A stretch of 7,642 nt of DNA from Candidatus Pacearchaeota archaeon (GTDB lineage Archaea > Nanoarchaeota > Nanoarchaeia > Pacearchaeales > GW2011-AR1): assembly GCA_023228245.1 (NCBI GenBank), contig JALOBN010000088.1, positions 1 through 7,642 on the forward strand, read 5' to 3'. Below the pieces are notes generated by a model. That model was given only the letters and a program-made list of their open reading frames with translations. It ran no database searches and had not been told where the DNA came from. The first letter of the stretch is position 1. Each line of letters starts with the position of its first letter. Position numbers and translations under genes: made by a program. This document shows, in pieces, positions 1 to 4,961 of the stretch.

Positions 1-28
1 TCCACTTGTACTCATTAGTCAGTCTCAT
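1..28 (-). CDS. 5' end of a further phage gene (partial, runs off the left edge)
   Basis: The TGA stop of the diphosphohydrolase-like gene overlaps an ATG in the ATGA arrangement used throughout this operon. From that ATG the frame stays open to the window edge and reads MRLTNEYKW. A GGAG lies upstream (around 41-44), about 11 bases from the ATG, which is a little far but usable. Only nine residues are visible, so no function can be given. The case for a real gene rests on the junction type and the dense packing of its neighbours. A chance ATGA is possible. Confidence 0.5.
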
Positions 29-519
29 GTGTAGTACGTCTCCGCAGTAGGTATAGATTTTCCACTCTGGGCATCGTATATACCTCGTCCGTATACGGTG
101 TTGCAACTACCTTGTGGAGGCTCAAGTCCACTAAGTTCCCCGTCGTCACAGGCAGCTTGTGCTGGCTGCAAATATAGAGGATGCTTCAAAAGTTCATGTA
201 GGTATCCACTAGCATTGAAAATCACTGCACACAGGGCTTCTTCAATCGTAACAACATGTCCGTCACGTATATCGGCGCATTCTACGCCGTCATGTATTAG
301 CCATACATCCATGATATGGCGCATGAGGCTTTCCATGTACCGCTGCAATGGAATTCCCTTTTTCCAATTATCTGCTGCACGTAGTGTACCATCGGTCTGA
401 ATTCGGTGCGATTGTATATATTCTGCATACCTCCGAAGAACTGTTGGAGATAGAAATCCTACATAATTAAGTTTATCGTCGGATGAATCGCGGGTTGCAC
501 CAGATGGAAAAATCTGCAT
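25..519 (-). CDS. dATP/dGTP diphosphohydrolase N-terminal-domain-like phage protein (DUF5664-like)
   Basis: This 164-aa protein opens with a GATRD motif (residues 7-11), then a GFLSP stretch, a Tyr-rich helix (RRYAEYIQ), DNWKKGIP around residue 51, a helix with RHIMDVW, and EEALCAVIFN followed by GYLHELLK. This order matches a widespread phage family that I associate with the domain called dATP/dGTP diphosphohydrolase N-terminal. Its best-known relative, MazZ, hydrolyses purine dNTPs in phages with altered DNA bases. Activity of this protein is inferred only. The last 35 or so residues are Gly/Pro/Ser/Thr-rich and look disordered. The start is fixed by a strong AGGAG seven bases upstream, inside the end of the homing endonuclease gene, with a TAATG junction. 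It could instead be a non-enzymatic homologue; no purine-pathway partner such as PurZ is visible in the window. Confidence 0.7.
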   Translation of the reverse strand: MQIFPSGATRDSSDDKLNYVGFLSPTVLRRYAEYIQSHRIQTDGTLRAADNWKKGIPLQRYMESLMRHIMDVWLIHDGVECADIRDGHVVTIEEALCAVIFNASGYLHELLKHPLYLQPAQAACDDGELSGLEPPQGSCNTVYGRGIYDAQSGKSIPTAETYYT

Positions 520-896
520 TAGTTTGCTCCTAGAAATAAATGAAGTGCCCGGCGTGCCTGTTTACGTTTGGTGCCAGACATGTGGGGCCATAGCTTAAGA
601 ATTGTGTTCAAAACATCATATCGTTTACATACAGACCATTGGTGCTGATTGTTGTCTCTACTTGCGTGTGCTTTCTTGTAAATTTTTCCGGTGCCAACAG
701 CCTGCTGGAAACGCAGCAACGTACTAGCTATCCGGTTTCCTTCTTCGTTTTTCTGGCCAATACTGAGTGAGATTCGAGTGTACGGTTTTCCGTTGTTATA
801 CGTGCAACATGTTGATCCTTCTCCGTCAAAAAATCCGCCTGCCCAAGCCAGTTCAAGCTCGGTATCCCGCGTAGCTCCTGTACTAAATTCTCTCAT
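519..896 (-). CDS. LAGLIDADG-family homing endonuclease, single motif, with an N-terminus resembling the next gene
   Basis: This is a 125-aa protein from the chosen start. Residues 17-28 (AWAGGFFDGEGS) match the LAGLIDADG helix; E26 aligns with the metal-binding acidic residue. One motif only, so by family rule it should act as a homodimer that makes a double-strand break in a long target. The remainder (LLRFQQAVGTGKIY, then a basic KRKQARRALHLF end) fits small phage LAGLIDADG enzymes. The frame stays open to an ATG at 932, but the ATG at 896 has GGAG seven bases upstream and gives a 14-base overlap with the winged HTH gene, so I chose it. The first eleven residues contain F4 and G7-A8-T9-R10-D11, exactly as in the diphosphohydrolase-like gene downstream. 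This suggests fusion to a copied gene start. It is free-standing, with no sign of an intron or intein. Specificity is unknown. Confidence 0.85.
   Translation of the reverse strand: MREFSTGATRDTELELAWAGGFFDGEGSTCCTYNNGKPYTRISLSIGQKNEEGNRIASTLLRFQQAVGTGKIYKKAHASRDNNQHQWSVCKRYDVLNTILKLWPHMSGTKRKQARRALHLFLGAN
527..531 (-). promoter_or_regulatory. Ribosome binding site of the diphosphohydrolase-like gene
   Basis: AGGAG lies seven bases before the ATG at 519, inside the last codons of the homing endonuclease gene. Translation of this gene can therefore start independently of the endonuclease upstream, and the TAATG junction also allows coupling. Confidence 0.75.
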
Positions 897-1164
897 GCTT
901 TTTCTCCGCAAGTTCATACACAGTAGTTTCACGATTGTTGCGAATATCTCTAAATGCCCTACAAGTTCCTGCTAGCATTGCTCCATGCAACTTATGCTTC
1001 AGTGTCGAGCGACTTACTCCCAACTCATTAGATAGCTCAGTTAGGGTTTTTGCATTAGGAAATTTCGGTGCTACTGTAGCAGCTAGTGCTTCTTTCCACT
1101 GGTCTACAGTCGTAGTAAGCTCAGTTTGCTCATAGCCAGCGAAAAATTGTTTAGATTTACTCAT
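883..1164 (-). CDS. Small winged helix-turn-helix DNA-binding protein
   Basis: The protein has 93 aa. Residues 40-60 (TLTELSNELGVSRSTLKHKL) form a clear helix-turn-helix with the typical GVSRST recognition-helix start. A following segment (AGTCRAFRDI ... TTVYELAEK, about 65-87) looks like the beta wing of phage wHTH proteins. The N-terminal 35 residues have no recognisable motif. It probably binds DNA as a regulator or replication accessory; the target is unknown. The start has GGAGA six bases upstream, and its ATG overlaps the end of the phosphoesterase gene by eight bases. Its 3' end overlaps the homing endonuclease start. It could be a regulator of this operon, but no operator repeats are visible nearby. 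Confidence 0.72.
   Translation of the reverse strand: MSKSKQFFAGYEQTELTTTVDQWKEALAATVAPKFPNAKTLTELSNELGVSRSTLKHKLHGAMLAGTCRAFRDIRNNRETTVYELAEKKHERI
904..907 (-). promoter_or_regulatory. Ribosome binding site deciding the homing endonuclease start
   Basis: GGAG with an A-rich seven-base spacer stands before the ATG at 896. The alternative in-frame ATG at 932 would add twelve residues (beginning MKLLCMNLRRKS) and lacks a comparable site. This favours the shorter protein, whose N-terminus then lines up residue for residue with that of the following gene. Confidence 0.7.
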
Positions 1165-2005
1165 AGCATGTCTCCGTTTTCGGTCTAGCTAGGTTCCACA
1201 ATCTATGTCTGGTAAACAAATCCTCATCTCCGCATCGCACCAACGTACCACCTATTTGAGGCAAAGTCTGCCTACCGCCAGCGATCTTATACACAAATGG
1301 CGTCTTGGCCTGCCACCCAGCAGTGGTACAGGCAGTGGCAAACCCATGATAGGTTTGGATACGAGTTTCCACGTTACGGTGACGATGGCTCCTAACAATC
1401 ACGTCAGGGGGCCTATTTTGCCATCTAGCAGCTTCCACGAAAGCTTGTTCTAGTTCCTTATGGACAGCCGAAGTCTCATAGGCGAGGCTCCCGGCGGTTC
1501 CTATGTGGTGACTGAGGTGAACCAATCCGTTGCCGACTTCGATCCACATTTCCCAGCGAGCATACCTGCCGTCGGAGTCAGGTATGGCCCCGAGTTCCAT
1601 AGCTAGCCGCTCTTCTTCCTGCCCACTTTGTCCCACATGGGCCTCTGTACCTCTAATGTGGTAGTATCTGCCCTCGCAGGCTTCCACAACTGGCTTGAGC
1701 AAGTCGTGAGCAATCTTGGCCTGATCTGTCAAGTTATGGCTAATCTGCGTAGTAGAGCCATGATGCGATCCGTCAATGGCGTCCCCGTTACACACTACGG
1801 CAAGCGGCTCCCACTTGGTTACTTGTGGAACCCACTCTTCCCAAAATTCGTCCCACTTATCGTGAATATCCTTCTGGATGGCAGATTGGATATAGATTCC
1901 CCCTCCATCAATTTTGTTATCTGGCTCACACAAACCAAACTGACATCCACAATGCAGGTCAGACACTACGATCAGGTTATTGATTTTTTGTTTCTTTTTT
2001 CTCAT
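1157..2005 (-). CDS. Calcineurin-like metallophosphoesterase
   Basis: This 282-aa protein shows the metal-binding blocks of the calcineurin-like phosphoesterase fold in order: SDLHCG (15-20), NGDAIDG (73-79), RGTEAH (118-123) in the place of the usual GNHE/D, HLSHH (163-167), and RSHRHR (205-210) in the place of GHxH. Aspartates and histidines for a two-metal centre are therefore present, with variant third and last blocks. Phage members hydrolyse phosphodiesters or phosphomonoesters, and some are SbcD-like nucleases; the substrate here is not predictable. The protein is near single-domain size and lacks an SbcC partner in the window. The start ATG overlaps the RusA stop as ATGA and has AAAGGG a few bases upstream. 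Its place directly after RusA suggests a role in DNA or nucleotide metabolism, which is inference. Confidence 0.83.
   Translation of the reverse strand: MRKKKQKINNLIVVSDLHCGCQFGLCEPDNKIDGGGIYIQSAIQKDIHDKWDEFWEEWVPQVTKWEPLAVVCNGDAIDGSHHGSTTQISHNLTDQAKIAHDLLKPVVEACEGRYYHIRGTEAHVGQSGQEEERLAMELGAIPDSDGRYARWEMWIEVGNGLVHLSHHIGTAGSLAYETSAVHKELEQAFVEAARWQNRPPDVIVRSHRHRNVETRIQTYHGFATACTTAGWQAKTPFVYKIAGGRQTLPQIGGTLVRCGDEDLFTRHRLWNLARPKTETCYE
1171..1175 (-). promoter_or_regulatory. Ribosome binding site of the winged HTH gene
   Basis: GGAGA lies six bases before the ATG at 1164, inside the last codons of the phosphoesterase gene, and supports the chosen start. Confidence 0.65.
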
Positions 2006-2385
2006 CTTACCCTTTCAATTAAAAGCTCAACTCTAGGATGCTGTTTATCAACCATAAACCTAGGAGGACACTTGTGCATGTGCAAACTATCATCATCGTC
2101 GCAAAGACCGCTATCCACAAGGCCATCATAAGTTGCTTTAAGCATTGACTGAAAATTATCTTCATCTCTGCGTCTCTTATCCTTGCAATAAAAAGTAGGT
2201 GTTACTTGAACAAACTTCCACGGCAGCGTCGTAATTTCTTCTGCGTTAATTGTCTCGGCGGCAATTTTCCTGCATTTCTTTGCAGCAGCAGCTTTCATAA
2301 ATCTGCCGCCCACACTTGCTATCATACAATTAGGTGATAGCACCTTGTTGGGTATCGGGATAATGATGGTCAGCGACTCTTGCAT
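2002..2385 (-). CDS. rusA: RusA-family Holliday junction resolvase
   Basis: The 127-aa length is normal for RusA. It begins with a beta-strand and Pro-rich IPIPNKVLSPN, typical of the family's N-terminus. It then has the signature KRRRDEDNFQSMLKATYDGL (about 70-89), where D74 and D76 correspond to the catalytic acidic pair, K83 to the conserved lysine, and D87 with D96/D97 to the remaining acidic positions. RusA dimers cut four-way junctions symmetrically, resolving recombination and replication intermediates before packaging. The start shares a base with the primase-helicase stop (TAATG), and its end overlaps the phosphoesterase start (ATGA), so its translation is probably coupled to both. 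No strong ribosome binding site is visible. All expected motif residues are intact, so it is probably active. Confidence 0.92.
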   Translation of the reverse strand: MQESLTIIIPIPNKVLSPNCMIASVGGRFMKAAAAKKCRKIAAETINAEEITTLPWKFVQVTPTFYCKDKRRRDEDNFQSMLKATYDGLVDSGLCDDDDSLHMHKCPPRFMVDKQHPRVELLIERVR

Positions 2386-4586
2386 TACACTATTCTAAAC
2401 CTTGGTCCTTCTTCTGTCAAGTCCATAGCTACTTCACCAGAGGAAACTAGATCATCAAGTAACTTTGCTCTATCCCCCCCAGTTACCCACCTTGTCCGCT
2501 TAGTTAGCTCATTCCGAGTTATACCTTTTTTGCTCTCTTGGATGAGGCGGACAATTTTTTGCTTGCGTCTTGCGATTTCGTTTTCTGAGATTTCCGGGAC
2601 GATGTTTTCGATGAAGGATTCAAGTAAAAATCGAACCAAATCACAAGAATATCTAGCAATTGTATCAGATATAGGCACAATACCAGTATCATTATCCCAG
2701 CTACTACCAGCAAGAATGAGAGAAACACGTCTAGCATTCTCTTCTCCTTTTTTCCACAAGCAAGCAAGCTGTGGGTTTTTGTCACCTAGTTTTACAGTTT
2801 GGTTATCAAAGTCACAAAAGATTTCAGTAGCTTCTTTTGTTTCAGGTATCGTAATTTGATACGGAGGTTTCTCTTGGTATGCCCCGTCTCGGTCAGGCAT
2901 CACATACTGTCTTATGGCCGATTCGTTGGGCCATTCTGGCTTCCATTCGTAGAGTTGCTTGACTCGTTCAACCACACTTGGTGGTATACTGGAATTGCCT
3001 TGAAACAATCTCTGTTTAGCGGGTCTGGTATTTGAATAAAACACAAGGCATCTTGAGAGCCACCCATCTTGGAGTTGCTCCGGCGACAAACCATCTGTGA
3101 AAGATTCGGGCGTAGCTGTTCCATAGATACAGCAGCAAGGTTGGATGATAACTCGTTGTCTATCTTTATCTGCATATTCTCTCCCCAGGTACATACTCGA
3201 TGCTGACGAATAGAGCTTCATTAACATCGAGATTACTTGCGCATGGTTTTTGGATACACCTGATCGGATATGACTCAGAAGATATCCTATCTCGTCCCAT
3301 AGAAAGAGTGTGGACGGGGACTTTGCCATCCGCTCCTCTATTGCCGCATCCGATGCGACGTATTCCCCCCCAAGTAGTTGCGTACATAGTGCTTCCGCAC
3401 ACAAATTCCGAATACATGTAATCGCGTGGTTCTTGCCAGCAGATGATGGAGCTACTCCCATGCAGTAGAGATTGGTGCGACTCCCCAATGAGTCCATTAC
3501 CTTTCTGCCCAGCAATGACCCCAGGAACGTAAGCGAGGCCCCCAAAGACAATAACGGTTGCTGAATCAAGGCAGTTTCGTTCATCCATTGGCAGATTTCT
3601 CCGGGCAATCCAGGCGGTGTGCAAAGTCGGACCAATTCAACATTAGCCTGTCGCGTACCATCTCCTCCGTGCAAAGATACGACGCAAGATGGCTGTTCTT
3701 GGTTGTCGTTGCTAGATCGTCGTTTTTCAGCACACCTTTCAAGTAGCCCCTGTACTCCCGAAGGAATCGAATTAGAAGTTCCGAGAAGCCATCCGGGTTC
3801 GTGCTGTCCAGCGTTTGTTCTTGCTTCACTGATTTTTCGTCGGAAGTCTCGCTCATCTTTTTGGCTCGTTAAATTCCAAGGAGGAATACATCGTGGATTA
3901 AACTCTTTTGCAAGTATATCATACGCCTGCTGGTCTGTCAAGAGAAATCCGTTGACCATTCTGTCCGCAGCATACAGTAGCTTGTTGTGGCCCCCGCAGC
4001 CCTGAATAGCAGGGTCGCAAGCTGCTAGGTAAAGTGAGGCACGATTCAGGACATCTTCGGGCTGCGTTTTGCAAGGACTTCGGACAGTCGATAGCTCGCT
4101 CGCTGTATCGCATTCTGGGATTAGCCATTCTGGGAAGTCCCCCAAGTTAGCAGGCTCCCAGCCGCTAGGCCAGTTATATATGCAAAGATTGCTGCTGCAA
4201 CTGGGCGGTAATAGCACGTAACCCCTAGTATTGCGAATGTCAATGCCATCCCTAGACCGAACACTATTACCGACAAGGCTGCAATACTGATAAAACGCAT
4301 GGTATCCTCCGCTAGGTGTTTTTTGGGTAAGGGTTTTTGGTAATTTTTCTAGCCACTCTTCACAATGATCGTCGATATCAACAACTGTAATGCCGCTTTT
4401 TTCTCCGCAAGCTACTGCCACATTAGCAGTTGGCCATCGTTCCCACCAACTACTAATTTGTTCTGGATTAGTAGTCGCATCATATACTCCATGCGTTGTA
4501 AGCGGGTTCTTAGCCCCCGGCACACATGGGAATACGTGCCAGCCGTGGGCTGCGTATTCTAAAGCCGCTTGTAAAAGAGGATTCAT
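2385..4586 (-). CDS. Primase-polymerase / helicase fusion (prim-pol, PriCT-like, P-loop ATPase, winged helix)
   Basis: This 733-aa multidomain replication protein has four regions. Residues 1-160 are a primase-polymerase domain: the DxD metal pair D70/D72 in VVDIDDH, SGGYH at 92-96, and GIDIR at 114-118 followed by GYVLLPPS. Residues 180-265 (RASLYLAACDP, GCGGHNKLLYAA, NPRCIPPW, KISEAR) match the PriCT-like linker seen in phage prim-pol proteins. Residues 320-500 are a P-loop ATPase resembling DUF3987-type phage helicases, with Walker A APSSAGKN (379-386) and Walker B TLFLWDE (426-432). Residues 670-733 (IVRLIQES, ITRNELTKRT, KLLDDLVSSGEV) look like a winged helix. The protein would make primers and unwind at the phage origin. 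The Walker A ends GKN rather than GKS/T, close to the GKD of relatives as I remember them. AAGGA six bases upstream supports the start; the gap to the upstream gene is only nine bases. Confidence 0.9.
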   Translation of the reverse strand: MNPLLQAALEYAAHGWHVFPCVPGAKNPLTTHGVYDATTNPEQISSWWERWPTANVAVACGEKSGITVVDIDDHCEEWLEKLPKTLTQKTPSGGYHAFYQYCSLVGNSVRSRDGIDIRNTRGYVLLPPSCSSNLCIYNWPSGWEPANLGDFPEWLIPECDTASELSTVRSPCKTQPEDVLNRASLYLAACDPAIQGCGGHNKLLYAADRMVNGFLLTDQQAYDILAKEFNPRCIPPWNLTSQKDERDFRRKISEARTNAGQHEPGWLLGTSNSIPSGVQGLLERCAEKRRSSNDNQEQPSCVVSLHGGDGTRQANVELVRLCTPPGLPGEICQWMNETALIQQPLLSLGASLTFLGSLLGRKVMDSLGSRTNLYCMGVAPSSAGKNHAITCIRNLCAEALCTQLLGGEYVASDAAIEERMAKSPSTLFLWDEIGYLLSHIRSGVSKNHAQVISMLMKLYSSASSMYLGREYADKDRQRVIIQPCCCIYGTATPESFTDGLSPEQLQDGWLSRCLVFYSNTRPAKQRLFQGNSSIPPSVVERVKQLYEWKPEWPNESAIRQYVMPDRDGAYQEKPPYQITIPETKEATEIFCDFDNQTVKLGDKNPQLACLWKKGEENARRVSLILAGSSWDNDTGIVPISDTIARYSCDLVRFLLESFIENIVPEISENEIARRKQKIVRLIQESKKGITRNELTKRTRWVTGGDRAKLLDDLVSSGEVAMDLTEEGPRFRIV

Positions 4587-4592
4587 CCGTGG

Positions 4593-4597
4593 TCCTT
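4593..4597 (-). promoter_or_regulatory. Ribosome binding site of the primase-helicase gene
   Basis: AAGGA sits six bases before the ATG at 4586 and overlaps the TAA stop of the 63-aa gene. A ribosome finishing that gene would end on this site, favouring re-initiation. Confidence 0.7.
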
Positions 4598-4787
4598 AAG
4601 TAATCCAGTACGAAATTCCGGGGAGAACGGCAGAGGGGTCTTGGTGTTTTAATAAATTGAAGTATACTTCCCTAGCCCCCTCAAGCCCGAAGAATTTTAG
4701 TGCACACGTAGAAAAGTATTCTTCCGGCAATTGCTGAATTTCGTCCTGAAGTTGCTGATTTTCTTCAATTTGCTGCTGGGTAATCAT
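4596..4787 (-). CDS. Hypothetical phage protein, 63 aa, Gln/Glu-rich N-terminus
   Basis: I do not recognise this protein. The first 25 residues are rich in Gln and Glu (TQQQIEENQQLQDEIQQLPEEY) and probably form a helix or short coiled coil. The rest (LKFFGLEGAREVYFNLLKHQ) is amphipathic and likely helical. It has one Cys, no membrane segment and no enzymatic motif. The ATG overlaps the TGA of the small zinc-ribbon frame as ATGA, and its stop overlaps the primase-helicase ribosome binding site, so it is well embedded in the operon. Upstream the sequence is A-rich with no clear ribosome binding site, consistent with coupled translation. Its position just before the replication protein could mean a small accessory factor, but this is a guess. 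Confidence 0.6.
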   Translation of the reverse strand: MITQQQIEENQQLQDEIQQLPEEYFSTCALKFFGLEGAREVYFNLLKHQDPSAVLPGISYWIT

Positions 4788-4921
4788 TTTAGTTTTATTT
4801 CTACTTCGGTGTTATAAAACACACCTGCTGCAAAACTGAAGTAGTACCGCTGTATACTCGCTGCATGAGCACACTTAGCACAGAGCATGTTCATTCCCTT
4901 GTAGACGTAGCTGACAGGCAT
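4784..4921 (-). CDS. Small zinc-ribbon-like phage protein, start uncertain, possibly frame-broken
   Basis: This short frame fills the only gap in the operon, between the helicase and the 63-aa gene. From the ATG at 4921 it encodes 45 aa, with GGAGG eight bases upstream, and its TGA overlaps the next ATG as ATGA. The open frame extends further upstream to a TAG at 4952-4954. That extension adds HCPVCREALS, giving CPVC plus CAKC about 18 residues apart, a zinc-ribbon pattern. The helicase stop forms an ATGA start at 4965, but in another frame: it runs MSSNS and then leaves the cysteine frame, stopping after 24 aa. Adding one base near 4950 would join MSSNS to HCPVC as a 60-aa protein. So the gene may have lost a base, may be a sequencing error, or may start at the internal ATG (or GTG at 4942) with half of its zinc site missing. 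Confidence 0.5.
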   Translation of the reverse strand: MPVSYVYKGMNMLCAKCAHAASIQRYYFSFAAGVFYNTEVEIKLK

Positions 4922-4961
4922 AGATAGTGCCTCCCTGCACACTGGGCAGTGCTATTTGAAC

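Noticed and set aside
897..932. Upstream ATG at 932 as the homing endonuclease start
   Set aside because: It lacks a good ribosome binding site, would increase overlap with the HTH gene, and adds a basic stretch without family match.
1628..2131. 167-codon open frame on the plus strand across the phosphoesterase and RusA genes
   Set aside because: Both opposite genes have intact motifs in order; this frame has none and crosses their boundary.
3166..3624. 152-codon minus-strand frame inside the primase-helicase
   Set aside because: The Walker A and B region of the 733-aa protein is encoded here in the other frame; the alternative product resembles nothing and has no junction signals.
4801..4844. 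Imperfect inverted repeat (CTACTTC / GAAGTAG, 30-base loop, inner GTGTT/AACAC) as a terminator or operator
   Set aside because: The arms are short, there is no T-run after it on the minus strand, and it lies inside the small zinc-ribbon frame.
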